Shown in pieces: positions 8,223 through 16,938 of a DNA stretch of 64,000 nt. Origin of the DNA: Rhizobium sp. TH2. Lineage in GTDB: Bacteria > Pseudomonadota > Alphaproteobacteria > Rhizobiales > Rhizobiaceae. The stretch is taken from NCBI RefSeq assembly GCF_024707525.1, contig NZ_CP062231.1, forward strand, positions 1,922,001-1,986,000, in the 5' to 3' direction. Positions within the stretch are counted from its first letter, which is position 1; every line of letters starts with the position of its first letter. Both the position numbers and the translations under genes were made by a program. The notes under the pieces were generated by a model. The model did no database searches. It saw only the letters and a list, made by a program, of their open reading frames with translations, and was not told the DNA's origin.

Positions 8223-9179
8223 ATGATCAACCGCAAGGACCTGTGGCTTCTGATCCTGATCCTGGTCGTGGGCGCGATCGTGGCATTGATCAATCCGAGA
8301 TTTCTCTCGCCGATCAACCTCTCCAACACCGCCAACCTGATCGGACTGTTCGGCATTTTCGCGATCGCCCAGGCCTTCGTCATCATATCCGGCGGCATCG
8401 AGCTCTCCGTCGGCTCGATCATAGCGCTGCTCGGCGTGATATTCGTCGATCTGGTGGCGCTCGGTACGCTGCACTGGAGCCTGGCCTTCATTGCCGTCAT
8501 CGTGCTGGGCTGTCTGATCGGTCTCGTGCACGGCTTTCTCGTCGCCAAGGTCGGGCTCCAGCCCTTTGTCGTGACACTATGCGGCCTGCTGATCTATCGC
8601 GGTGCGGCGCGTTATTATACCGATGACGCGACGGCGGGGTTTCCCTTCGGCGCGAGTTTTCCGACGCTCGAATGGCTTACCACGGGTAGGTTCTACGGTA
8701 TTCCGCACAGTCTGATCGCGTTCCTGATCATCACCGTGATCATGGGCATCGTGCTGCACAAGTCGGTCTTCGGCCGCTACCTGCTGGCTGTCGGCAAGAA
8801 TGAGGAGGCCGCGCGCTACAGCGGCATCGGTACGTCGAAAATTACCATCGCGGCCTATGTCATCTGCTGCGGGCTGACCGCGCTCGCGGCCATCTTCATC
8901 GCCATGTACACGCGCTCTATCTCGCCCTCGTCGCATGGGAATTTCTACGAACTCTACGCCATCGCAGCGGCCGTACTTGGCGGTTGTTCTCTAAGGGGCG
9001 GGGAGGGATCGATCGTCGGCGTGGTGCTCGGAACAGTGCTGCTGCAGGTGCTGCAGAATCTCGTCAACCTGCTCGGCATTCCGAGTTCGCTCAACTTCGC
9101 CGTCATGGGCTCGGTCATTCTGCTCGGTGTTCTGGCCGACCAGCAGTTTTCACGACGCACGCCGATGGGCCGACGGTAA
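8223..9179 (+). CDS. CUT2 sugar ABC transporter permease (importer B)
   Basis: This 318-residue RbsC-family permease has roughly eight to ten hydrophobic helices. Family landmarks are QAFVIISGGIELSVGSIIAL, LQPFVVTLCGLLIYRGA and AAAVLGGCSLRGGEGSIVGV. It follows the ATPase gene by 33 bp with GGAG upstream of the ATG and is the last gene of the importer B operon; the next gene is convergent. The family motif usually reads GGIDLSVG, and the GIELS variant seen here is conservative. The substrate is unassigned. Confidence 0.93.
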   Translation: MINRKDLWLLILILVVGAIVALINPRFLSPINLSNTANLIGLFGIFAIAQAFVIISGGIELSVGSIIALLGVIFVDLVALGTLHWSLAFIAVIVLGCLIGLVHGFLVAKVGLQPFVVTLCGLLIYRGAARYYTDDATAGFPFGASFPTLEWLTTGRFYGIPHSLIAFLIITVIMGIVLHKSVFGRYLLAVGKNEEAARYSGIGTSKITIAAYVICCGLTALAAIFIAMYTRSISPSSHGNFYELYAIAAAVLGGCSLRGGEGSIVGVVLGTVLLQVLQNLVNLLGIPSSLNFAVMGSVILLGVLADQQFSRRTPMGRR

Positions 9180-9293
9180 ATCGAAGTGATAGCGCAAGTG
9201 AGCCGGAATGCTGCTGCGAAACCGTAGAATAGATTTCCGCTTGAGGCCATACTTATCGGGCTTGCGATTGGCGCCAGTGATTGCAAGGACGCG

Positions 9294-10802
9294 TCACATC
9301 ACCGCTCCTGTCTGCCAAGGTACGAATTCGACGCCGCCGAACCCCAGCGCCTCGGATTTCGTCGCTTCCCCTGACGCGACACGGACAAAAGCGTCGAAGA
9401 TTTCCTGGCCTTTTTGTGCGAGCGAAACGCCTTGGAGAATGTCGCCCGTGTTGACATCCATGTCTTCCTTCAACCGCTCATACATCTCGGAGTTTGTTGC
9501 GACCTTGATGCAGGGAACGGGCTTGTATCCCGAAACCGAGCCCCGGCCCGTGGTGAAGACTATGAGGTTCGCGCCGGAGGCGACTTGCCCGGTGACGGAG
9601 CAGGGATCGTAGCCGGGGCTGTCCATGAACACGAACCCCTTCTTGTCGATGGCCTCGCCGTAAAGGTAGACTTCTTCGAGCGGCGCGGAACCGCCTTTCG
9701 CGACCGCTCCGAGGCTTTTTTCCAGGATGGTCGTCAGGCCGCCCTTCTTGTTGCCGGGGCTGGGATTGTTGTTCATCTCCCCGCCGTTGCGAGCGGCATA
9801 GTCCTCCCACCATCGAATGCGATCGAGCAGTTTTTCGGCAACTGCCGGACTGACCGCCCTGCGGGTGAGGAGATGCTCGGCACCATAGATTTCGGAGGTC
9901 TCGGACAGGATCGTCGTTCCGCCGTACGAGACCAGAATGTCAGACGCGACGCCGAGCGCCGGGTTGGCGGTGATGCCGGAATAGCCGTCCGAACCGCCGC
10001 ATTGCATGCCGATGACGAGTTCCGACACGGGAGCGGGTTCGCGTATACAGGCGTCCGCGATTTCGGCCATCTCGCGCAACGCCTCGACGCCACGCTCGAC
10101 GGTGACGCGGGTGCCACCGTTCTCCTGAATTGTGAGATGTCTGAAATTGTTGTCCGGGCGCATTCGACCCTTGCCGACCAGACCCGGGATTTGCATGACC
10201 TCGCAACCCAGTCCGACGAGAAGTATGCCGCCAAAATTCGGATGCCGGGCATATCCCCGCAGTGTCCTGAACAAGGTCTGATATCCCTCGTCCGAACCGC
10301 TCATCCCACACCCGCTCCCGTGCGAGATCGGAACAATCCCATCGACGTTCCTGAGGGCTTTGAACCAGTCGGTCTTTTCGGCTTCTTCCGCGATGAAGCG
10401 GGCGACCGATCCAGAACAGTTGACCGACGTCAGGACCCCCAGATAGTTCCGCGTGCCAACACGACCGTCGGCCCGCCTGTAGCCCATGAAGGTTCTGAGG
10501 TCTTTATTTCGCTCGACATCCGCAACAATAGAAGACCCCGCTTCGGCAGGCGAGTGTGTCGCCATTCCAAGATTCTGGACGTGCACGTGAGCGCCCGCGG
10601 GGACGTCAGCCGTCGCCTGGCCGATGATCTGACCGTAACGCAGCACGAGTTCGCCTTGAGCGATCGCTCTGAGCGCGATCTTGTGTGCCCGCGGTATGTG
10701 CTCCAACAGTGTCACGCCAACCACGCTCGTGCCCGCGGGGAGATCGGCAAGCGCTATCGCGACGTCATCGGTCTCGGCGAGCACAATATGGTTCAACGAC
10801 AT
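9294..10802 (-). CDS. uxaA: Altronate dehydratase (UxaA family, fused form)
   Basis: The 502-residue protein combines the short N-terminal SAF/UxaA-N domain (about residues 1-100) with the long C-terminal domain. The latter has the conserved stretches GRVGTRNYLGVLTSVNCSG, ISHGSGCGMSG, GLGCEVMQIPGLV, GMQCGGSDGYSGITANPA and NPSPGNKKGGLTTILEKSLG. UxaA enzymes remove water from D-altronate to give 2-keto-3-deoxy-D-gluconate, using a divalent metal. ATG 10802 overlaps the stop of a dehydrogenase remnant in a TGATG junction, which implies translational coupling. It is the last gene of the importer C operon, together with uxaB-like and lgoD-like genes. Galactarate and sulfolactate dehydratases share this fold, but the neighbours favour altronate. 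Confidence 0.88.
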   Translation of the reverse strand: MSLNHIVLAETDDVAIALADLPAGTSVVGVTLLEHIPRAHKIALRAIAQGELVLRYGQIIGQATADVPAGAHVHVQNLGMATHSPAEAGSSIVADVERNKDLRTFMGYRRADGRVGTRNYLGVLTSVNCSGSVARFIAEEAEKTDWFKALRNVDGIVPISHGSGCGMSGSDEGYQTLFRTLRGYARHPNFGGILLVGLGCEVMQIPGLVGKGRMRPDNNFRHLTIQENGGTRVTVERGVEALREMAEIADACIREPAPVSELVIGMQCGGSDGYSGITANPALGVASDILVSYGGTTILSETSEIYGAEHLLTRRAVSPAVAEKLLDRIRWWEDYAARNGGEMNNNPSPGNKKGGLTTILEKSLGAVAKGGSAPLEEVYLYGEAIDKKGFVFMDSPGYDPCSVTGQVASGANLIVFTTGRGSVSGYKPVPCIKVATNSEMYERLKEDMDVNTGDILQGVSLAQKGQEIFDAFVRVASGEATKSEALGFGGVEFVPWQTGAVM

Positions 10803-10885
10803 CACTTTACTCCAGCGAGCGCGCCGCCGATCCCGGCCGCGCCGCCCGTCACGATGACGACTTTGTCTTCAAGTCCAAGATTCAT
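10802..10885 (-). pseudogene. Remnant of a short-chain dehydrogenase gene with a large in-frame internal deletion
   Basis: On the minus strand, ATG 10885 opens a 27-codon frame beginning MNLGLEDKVVIVTGGAAGIG, the nucleotide-binding N-terminus of a classical SDR (TGGAAGIG is the glycine-rich turn). After GGA the sequence continues LAGVK and a TGA that overlaps the uxaA start. A full SDR would need about 230 more codons. The YxxxK active site is gone, so it cannot work as an enzyme. The junction keeps the frame and the TGATG coupling to uxaA, suggesting that one deletion removed the body of the gene without harming downstream expression. Confidence 0.8.
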
Positions 10886-10909
10886 GGTATTTCCGTCGTT
10901 GTGCGAAGC

Positions 10910-10935
10910 GGCTGGCCCACCGTGGCAGGCCAGCC
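10910..10935 (-). terminator. Hairpin after importer C binding protein gene
   Basis: An 8-bp perfect stem GGCTGGCC (10910-10917) / GGCCAGCC (10928-10935) with a 10-nt loop lies just downstream of the binding-protein stop on the minus strand. No T-run follows. It is probably an mRNA-stabilising or partial-termination hairpin, as seen behind the other binding-protein genes here. Confidence 0.5.
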
Positions 10936-10944
10936 TGGGTTCGA

Positions 10945-11892
10945 TCAGTCGTAGAGCACGGCTGCGATTTCAGGGTTGTCCATGGTCGTTTTGTCGTACC
11001 AGTAGAAGCCCGTGTCGATCGTCTTGGGGAGCGTCTCGCCCTTGAGGGCCATGACAGCCGCCTTGACGGTCTCGTAGCCGATGCCGACCGGGTTCTGCGT
11101 AATGGCCCCGGCCATGATTCCATCCTTGATGGCCTGCTTCTGCGCCGTGCCGGAGTCGTAGCCGATCACGATCACGCCCTTGGTGCCTGTTTCCTTGATG
11201 GCGTTGACGACGCCGATCGCGGAACCTTCGTTCGCGCCGAAGAAGCCCTTGAGGTCAGAATTCGCCGCAAGGATCGTCTTGGCGATCTCGGTCGACATGA
11301 GCTGGTCGCCGCCACCGTACTGGATGTCGACGATCTCGACATTGGGATGCTTCTCCTTCATGCGGTTCACGAAGCCGTCACGACGGTCGATGCCCGTCCG
11401 GGACGTCTGGTCGTGGACCACGAGCGCCACTTTGCCCTGACCGCCGATCAACTCGGCCATCTTGTCAGCCGCCAGTGCCGCAGCGGCGACGTTGTCAGTC
11501 GTTGCAGTGGTCATGGGGATGTCGCTGTCGACACCCGAGTCGAACGCGATGACCGGGATCTTGGCATCGTGCGCCTGCTTGAGAAGCGGGATGGCAGCCT
11601 GTGTGTCGAGAGCGGCGAAGCCGATTGCCTGCGGGCCCTTGGCGAGGGCGGCCGAGAGCATGTCGATCTGCTTGTCGACCTGCGTCTCGTTGTCCGGACC
11701 CTCGAAGGTGACCTCGACGTTGAACTCGGCCGCAGCCTTGTCCGCGCCGGCCTTCACGGCCTGCCAGAACTGATGCTGGAAGCCCTTCGAGATCAGCGGG
11801 ATGTAGATCTTGTCCTGGGCATGCGCTACCCCTCCGGCGCTCAGGATGGCGACAGCGCTCATTGCTGCCAGTAGGTTTCTTCTCGTAATCAT
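10945..11892 (-). CDS. Periplasmic sugar-binding protein of CUT2 ABC transporter (importer C)
   Basis: This 315-residue RbsB-type binding protein has an N-terminus ITRRNLLAAMSAVAILSAGG that resembles a twin-arginine signal, with cleavage after VAHAQ. The mature domain starts KIYIPLISKGFQHQFWQAV and contains GFFGANEGSAIGVVNAI, VIVIGYDSGTAQKQAIKDG and ITQNPVGIGYETV, all typical of the family. The Shine-Dalgarno AGGAGG is strong. It is the fifth gene of the minus-strand operon. From the operon enzymes, the ligand may be a hexonate such as L-galactonate or a precursor; this is inference only, and CUT2 proteins normally bind aldoses. Confidence 0.9.
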   Translation of the reverse strand: MITRRNLLAAMSAVAILSAGGVAHAQDKIYIPLISKGFQHQFWQAVKAGADKAAAEFNVEVTFEGPDNETQVDKQIDMLSAALAKGPQAIGFAALDTQAAIPLLKQAHDAKIPVIAFDSGVDSDIPMTTATTDNVAAAALAADKMAELIGGQGKVALVVHDQTSRTGIDRRDGFVNRMKEKHPNVEIVDIQYGGGDQLMSTEIAKTILAANSDLKGFFGANEGSAIGVVNAIKETGTKGVIVIGYDSGTAQKQAIKDGIMAGAITQNPVGIGYETVKAAVMALKGETLPKTIDTGFYWYDKTTMDNPEIAAVLYD

Positions 11893-11982
11893 TCCTCACT
11901 CCTCCTATGTTCGGCGACATGCCGAGTTACGATTCAGATTTCCTTGGGGGCATCAGCCGCTGTCACACGCGGCTCCGCCCGG

Positions 11983-12975
11983 TCAGGTGCGTTGGCGGCG
12001 GACCATGTCCGCGTAGACCGCCAGGATGATGATCAGCCCTGTCACGATCGTCTGCCATTCCTGTGCCACCGACAGGATGCGGAGACCGTTCAGCAGGACC
12101 GACATGATGAAGGCGCCGATGATTGTGCCGAGGATCGAGCCGCGGCCTCCCGCCAGGGAAGTGCCTCCAATGACCACGGCTGCGATGGCATCCAGCTCAT
12201 AGCCAAGGCCGAGCGCGGGCTGCGCGGAGTTGAGCCGCGAAGCGATGATGAGACCTGCGATCCCGCAGACGCCGCCCGACAGGCTGTAGACGCAGATTTT
12301 CCAGAAGTCGGTGTCCACGCCGGAGAGACGCGCGGCTTCCTCGTTTGAGCCCAATGCGAACGTGTAGCGTCCAAGGGCTGTGCGGTTGAGAACAAACGCG
12401 ACGAACACAGCCAGGACAAAGAGAACGAGCACGCCATTCGGGATGGGAAGGAACGGGAAGACCGTGCCGATCAACGAACCTGTCGAAATTTGCGAAAAGC
12501 CGGGCGTGCCATTGAAGTAGATGGGCTTGGTTCCGGAGATGACGAGAGACGCGCCCTTCAGGATAAGCATCATGCCGAGGGTGGCGATGAAGGGCGGGAC
12601 CTTCATTCTGGCGATGAGCGTGCCCGAGATGAACCCACAGAGGGCGCCCATGCCGATTGCCGCCACGATGCCGAACGGGAGCGGCATCCCCAGATAGGTC
12701 AGGACCACGCCGGCGATCACCGCCGTGAAGGTCATCAGCGTTCCTACCGAAAGGTCGATGCCTCCCGTTATGATGACCATGGTGACCGCAACTGCCAGAA
12801 CCCCGTTCACGGACGTGGCCTGGAGGATGCCGATGATGTTGGACGTCTGCAGGAACTTGTCGGATGCCAGGCTGAAGAAGATCAGCATTGCGATCAGGCT
12901 GGCAAATGCGAGAAGCTTCTGATGAACGCCGGACGACGTCCGCTTCTTCACCTCGGTCTGTATGGTCATGGTCAT
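11983..12975 (-). CDS. CUT2 sugar ABC transporter permease (importer C)
   Basis: The 330-residue RbsC-family permease carries [37 protein letters not shown] and [19 protein letters not shown], and ends in a short basic tail (DMVRRQRT). Its ATG overlaps the stop of the ATPase gene by 4 nt (ATGA), so the two are translationally coupled. A 90-bp gap separates it from the binding-protein gene. Its partners are the double ATPase 12972-14492 and the binding protein 10945-11892. Confidence 0.94.
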   Translation of the reverse strand: MTMTIQTEVKKRTSSGVHQKLLAFASLIAMLIFFSLASDKFLQTSNIIGILQATSVNGVLAVAVTMVIITGGIDLSVGTLMTFTAVIAGVVLTYLGMPLPFGIVAAIGMGALCGFISGTLIARMKVPPFIATLGMMLILKGASLVISGTKPIYFNGTPGFSQISTGSLIGTVFPFLPIPNGVLVLFVLAVFVAFVLNRTALGRYTFALGSNEEAARLSGVDTDFWKICVYSLSGGVCGIAGLIIASRLNSAQPALGLGYELDAIAAVVIGGTSLAGGRGSILGTIIGAFIMSVLLNGLRILSVAQEWQTIVTGLIIILAVYADMVRRQRT

Positions 12976-14492
12976 GCGGCTTCTCCCCCGATCTCCACCC
13001 GGCGCTGGGTGGCCAGATGCATGATTTCTTCTTGTGTCGTTTGCTTCCCCCCGGGGAGGATGCCTGTCAGGAGGCCCTCACACATCACCGCGATGCGGTG
13101 AGACAATCTGAGCACTTCGGGGAGTTCCGACGAGATGACGATGATCGCCTTGCCTTCCTGGGCGAGGGCCTGCATCAGGCGGTAAATTTCGGATTTCGCG
13201 CCGACATCGATGCCCCGGGTGGGTTCGTCGAAAATCAGGATGTCGCAGTTGCGCAGCAGCCATTTTGCCAGCACGACCTTCTGCTGGTTTCCGCCGGACA
13301 GCAGCCGGACCTCCTGGCGTTCCGACGGAGTGCGGATGCTCAACTGCTTGATGTAGTCACGGGCGATCTGTGCAAGCTTGCCGTCGTCGATGACGCCGAT
13401 CCCGTTCGAGAAGCGCGCGAGGTTGGGCAGACCGACATTCGCGGTCAGGTCGAGACCGAGCGCCAGGCCCAGATGCTTGCGGTCCTCCGAAAGATATCCG
13501 ATCCCCGCGGAAACCGCGTCCTTGGGGCTTTTGATGGCAGCCGTTTTCCCGTGGACGATGATGTCGCCGGCTTCTCTGCGGTCCGCACCGAAGATCAGTC
13601 GCGCGACCTCGGTTCTGCCGGCTCCCATCAAACCAGCAAATCCCAGGATTTCGCCTGCCTTGAGGCTGAAGCTGACGTCTTGAACCGCCTTGCCACGACG
13701 AAGCCCGCGCACCTCCAGCGCTGTCGGCGCGTCGGAGAGATCTGGGATGGCGGCTTCGGTATTGTCGAGCTCGCGGCCGACCATCATGGATATGATCTTC
13801 GAAATCGGCGTCTCGGATGCCTTGACGGTACCAACATACGCGCCGTCCCGCATGATCGTGACACGGTCCGAAATCTTTTTGATCTCGTCCATCTTGTGAC
13901 TGATGTAGACGATGCCGACGCCTTCGGATTTCAGGCGCTCGATGATCGTGAAAAGCTCGTTCACTTCCGTGTCGTTGAGGGCGGCCGTCGGCTCATCCAT
14001 GACAAGGACGCGGGATTTGTGCGACAGGCTCTTGGCGATCTCGACCATCTGTTGCTGCGCCACGGACAGGGTGCGCACTTCCGCGCGCGGGTCGATGGCG
14101 ACGTTCATGGCCGAGAATATCTCTCGCGCCGCGTGGTTGAGGGCGTCTTCATCCAGTCGCCAGAAACGCTTGCGAGGTTCGCGGCCAATGAAGATGTTCT
14201 GGGCGACGGTGAGATCATTCATCAGGGCGAGCTCCTGATGGATCATGCCGATTCCGAGGGCTTGCGCCGCGTGCGGACTGGGGATCGTCACTTCGTTGCC
14301 GGCGACCCGGATCGTGCCGCCATCCGGCCGCCAGATACCGGATAGAGTCTTCATCAACGTCGATTTTCCGGCCCCGTTCTCTCCCATCAGCGCGTGAACC
14401 TCGCCTGCCTGCAGGTCAAAACTCACGCTTTTGAGCGCATGCACGCCGGGAAAGTGCTTGTCGATCGACTCGAGCCTTATGAGTTCAACCAT
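12972..14492 (-). CDS. Sugar ABC transporter ATP-binding protein, double domain (importer C)
   Basis: This 506-residue RbsA-type protein has two domains. Domain 1 has [20 protein letters not shown] and [11 protein letters not shown]. Domain 2 has the altered loop [18 protein letters not shown] and [15 protein letters not shown]. It overlaps the lgoD-like gene by 8 nt at its start and the permease gene by 4 nt at its end. The three are therefore one coupled unit, which ties the transporter directly to the sugar-acid dehydrogenase. It drives uptake at the inner membrane. Confidence 0.95.
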   Translation of the reverse strand: MVELIRLESIDKHFPGVHALKSVSFDLQAGEVHALMGENGAGKSTLMKTLSGIWRPDGGTIRVAGNEVTIPSPHAAQALGIGMIHQELALMNDLTVAQNIFIGREPRKRFWRLDEDALNHAAREIFSAMNVAIDPRAEVRTLSVAQQQMVEIAKSLSHKSRVLVMDEPTAALNDTEVNELFTIIERLKSEGVGIVYISHKMDEIKKISDRVTIMRDGAYVGTVKASETPISKIISMMVGRELDNTEAAIPDLSDAPTALEVRGLRRGKAVQDVSFSLKAGEILGFAGLMGAGRTEVARLIFGADRREAGDIIVHGKTAAIKSPKDAVSAGIGYLSEDRKHLGLALGLDLTANVGLPNLARFSNGIGVIDDGKLAQIARDYIKQLSIRTPSERQEVRLLSGGNQQKVVLAKWLLRNCDILIFDEPTRGIDVGAKSEIYRLMQALAQEGKAIIVISSELPEVLRLSHRIAVMCEGLLTGILPGGKQTTQEEIMHLATQRRVEIGGEAA

Positions 14493-15531
14493 GACCTGAT
14501 TTCCATGCGGGCAAAGCGACGAGGACCTTGATCAAGCCTGACCGATCCGCTGCCAGCGCAGGCAGCCTTTCCGGCAGTTCATCCAACGCCAGGACGGTGG
14601 AGACAAGTTTGCCGCCATCGATATCGCCCGAGGCGAGAGCGTCCATCACATGCAAGAAGTCGGGCGTCTGGGCGTTCCGGCTCCCGACCAGCTTCATTTC
14701 ACGCTTGTGGAATTCGGCATCGGAGAACGTCAAGTCTCCCTTGACGACCGAGACGAAAACGTAGGTCCCACCGTGCGCCACATGGCCGAACCCGGCTTCC
14801 ATCGCCTTGGGACTTCCGGTCGCGTCGAAAACAACGTCGAAGCCGTCCGCCAACTCGCCTTCCAGCAGATGCCGATCCGGCATGTGCAGGCGGGAGAAGC
14901 CGAATGCCTTCGCGGCTTCGAGCCGCTCCGCGCTCATATCCATCAGATGGACTTCGGCACCCGCCAACCGGGCAAACAGCGCTGCCCCCAGACCTATCGG
15001 ACCAGCTCCGGTGACGAGCACCCGGTCGCCCGTGGTCGCTTCGGAGCGCCGTACGGCGTGCGCGCCGATTGCAAGAAACTCCACCAGAGCGGCATCCCGC
15101 ACCGATAATGCGGACGCGTCATATAGATTTCCGGCGGGGACGGCGATCCTCTCGCACATCCCTCCGTCACGGTGGACGCCGAGAACACCGATCGCCATGC
15201 AGCAGTTCGGCTTGCCGCGCAGACACGCTCGGCATTTTCCGCATGCGATATAGGGGTTGATCACGACCAGCTGGCCCTTGATCCATCCATCGGCGTCCGC
15301 GGCCACGTATCCCGACAGTTCGTGTCCGATGACGCGGGGATATTCGAGATAGGGATGCTTGCCTTCGAAAATGTGGTAGTCGGTGCCGCAGATGCCCGCA
15401 GCCGCGAGATCGATGAGCACCCATCCTGGAGGAGCGGCGACAGGCAGATCGCGCTCGAGCAGGCTGAACCGGCCCGGCTCCACGCATACGCCGCTCAACA
15501 TCCGACGGCTCGAAGTCAACTGACTTTTCAT
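14485..15531 (-). CDS. lgoD: Zinc-dependent alcohol dehydrogenase, L-galactonate 5-dehydrogenase-like
   Basis: This is a 348-residue medium-chain dehydrogenase. ATG 15531 is chosen because GGAGGG lies just upstream; an in-frame start at 15570 would add 13 residues. Visible are the catalytic-zinc motifs ICGTDYH and GHELSG, the structural-zinc cysteines in [16 protein letters not shown], and the NAD site [12 protein letters not shown]. Segments [42 protein letters not shown] and TPDF closely follow E. coli LgoD (YjjN), which oxidises L-galactonate to D-tagaturonate. The similarity is from memory. Neighbouring uxaB-like and uxaA genes would take D-tagaturonate onward, which supports the call. 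Other polyol or threonine dehydrogenases share the fold. Confidence 0.75.
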   Translation of the reverse strand: MKSQLTSSRRMLSGVCVEPGRFSLLERDLPVAAPPGWVLIDLAAAGICGTDYHIFEGKHPYLEYPRVIGHELSGYVAADADGWIKGQLVVINPYIACGKCRACLRGKPNCCMAIGVLGVHRDGGMCERIAVPAGNLYDASALSVRDAALVEFLAIGAHAVRRSEATTGDRVLVTGAGPIGLGAALFARLAGAEVHLMDMSAERLEAAKAFGFSRLHMPDRHLLEGELADGFDVVFDATGSPKAMEAGFGHVAHGGTYVFVSVVKGDLTFSDAEFHKREMKLVGSRNAQTPDFLHVMDALASGDIDGGKLVSTVLALDELPERLPALAADRSGLIKVLVALPAWKSGHG

Positions 15532-15549
15532 TTGCCCTCCCGCAATTTG

Positions 15550-15568
15550 GTTTTTTATTATTATAAAC
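15550..15568. promoter_or_regulatory. Imperfect 19-bp palindrome upstream of the lgoD-like gene
   Basis: GTTTTTTATTATTATAAAC has seven of nine complementary half-site pairs and the same length and GT...AC ends as the perfect palindrome at 16749-16767. It sits in the 91-bp space between the uxaB-like and lgoD-like genes, about 20 bp upstream of the lgoD-like ATG. It may be a second operator for the GntR regulator at 16939-17841. Confidence 0.4.
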
Positions 15569-15622
15569 AAATTTGGATGGCAAATGTTTTTAATCGTTTA
15601 AGAACAAAACATGTCGGATCGG

Positions 15623-16726
15623 TCACACTGCCGGGTTCAGCGCCTGAAGGAGACGGGGTTGCGCCAAGTCCACCCCCAACGCCTTTCCCCAATCGACGAA
15701 CGCGCGAAGCCGCCGCTCCAGCTTCTGTTCGTGGTTCTGGCCAATGTCGGACAGCTTGTGGGCGAGGAACGGGTTGGAAAACCGATCCAGCGTCGTCGAG
15801 ACGTAGCCAACGGCATCACTATCACCGCCCGCGAGGAAGACCGGCAGGACCTCCTCGCCATATAGGTCCTCGAGATCGCCCCGGATCACCGGATCGGACA
15901 ACATGTCCTTCACGTAGGTCTGATGTCGACCGCTACGGAGCCATTGGGCGACGAGATAGGTATGACCCAGATTGAGGATGTAGAGCTTGCGCCGTTCCGT
16001 GGGACCGAGGTCTTCGACAATCTGAACACATGTATGGGAGCAGGGTACTCGCAGACCGGGTACGTTCTCGATCGCCCACAAGGCGTAAGGTTCGGCGACT
16101 GCGCCCGCAGGCTCGATCGGTTCGGACACGATCCGGTCAACGAGAGAGTTGACGAACAGAACCTGGGTGGAAACCCAATCGGCGAATTCACTTGAATAGC
16201 GCTGCGCCGCCCGAAGCACCTGTTCCCGGAGAACTCTCCCGTTCTCCGCGATCAATTCGGTCGGCATGATCTGAGGACCACTCCGGCCCGCGAGAAACCG
16301 CGCGTGCAACAGCATCGTGAGCTTGGCCGGAAACGACAAGTTCTGATCGTAGGTCAGCCTCTCGTCCGCCGGAGACGGAACGTAGCCCCGGTCGCCGGTG
16401 TTCGACAGGACGACCTCGACCTCTTCCACGAAAATCCGCCTGATCTCCTCCCAATCCTTTTCGGTACTCAAGGCCCGCTTGACCGAGGTCACGCGGCTTT
16501 CCTGCCGGACGGCAACCCCATCCACCAATCCTTCGATCCTCACGGTGTAGCCCTGCGGATCGGCCAATGCCGCCAATCGGCGGGCGCGTTCCGCGTTGCC
16601 GCTCGATTGCACGACGGTGATCGGCCCCATCGCGGAACCTGAAGCCAGGGCCTCAGAAATGAACAGGTCCGCGTGGGCTTGCAGAAAGCGGCTCGTGCCG
16701 AACTGGAGGATCGGAGTGATTGACAT
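15623..16726 (-). CDS. uxaB: Mannitol dehydrogenase-family oxidoreductase, tagaturonate reductase-like
   Basis: The 367-residue protein belongs to the polyol-specific long-chain dehydrogenases (UxaB/UxuB/MtlD). It has the N-terminal FGTSRFLQAHADLF typical of UxaB-like proteins, a VVLSNTGDRGY segment, and the catalytic K-x4-N-x2-H motif in KLYILNLGH at about residue 245. UxaB reduces D-tagaturonate to D-altronate with NADH. E. coli UxaB is longer (about 480 residues), so this is a compact variant. It is the first gene of the operon, with the 19-bp palindrome just upstream. Fructuronate or other ketosugar-acid reductase activity is possible; uxaA at the other end of the operon favours tagaturonate. 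Confidence 0.75.
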   Translation of the reverse strand: MSITPILQFGTSRFLQAHADLFISEALASGSAMGPITVVQSSGNAERARRLAALADPQGYTVRIEGLVDGVAVRQESRVTSVKRALSTEKDWEEIRRIFVEEVEVVLSNTGDRGYVPSPADERLTYDQNLSFPAKLTMLLHARFLAGRSGPQIMPTELIAENGRVLREQVLRAAQRYSSEFADWVSTQVLFVNSLVDRIVSEPIEPAGAVAEPYALWAIENVPGLRVPCSHTCVQIVEDLGPTERRKLYILNLGHTYLVAQWLRSGRHQTYVKDMLSDPVIRGDLEDLYGEEVLPVFLAGGDSDAVGYVSTTLDRFSNPFLAHKLSDIGQNHEQKLERRLRAFVDWGKALGVDLAQPRLLQALNPAV

Positions 16727-16748
16727 ATTTCGCGTCTCATGATGAATG

Positions 16749-16767
16749 GTATTTTATGATAAAATAC
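16749..16767. promoter_or_regulatory. Perfect 19-bp palindrome, probable operator of the L-galactonate operon
   Basis: GTATTTTATGATAAAATAC consists of two 9-bp arms around a central G, lying 22 bp upstream of the uxaB-like ATG (16726) and 171 bp upstream of the divergent GntR start. It is the only strongly AT-rich symmetric element between the two genes. Binding by the GntR protein is inferred from position. Confidence 0.7.
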
Positions 16768-16938
16768 ACTTCGGGTGATCGCAAGGGATATCGGTCTTGA
16801 AAATTGTGTGCGTCGGGGAGGGGATGGCAGAACTCCGCTCGAACGGCCTCGGCTATGCGGTGGGCTTTGCAGGAGACACTTTCAACACGGCCATCTACTG
16901 TCGCCGACGTCTCGCGCCTGACTATAGACAGGATTTCA

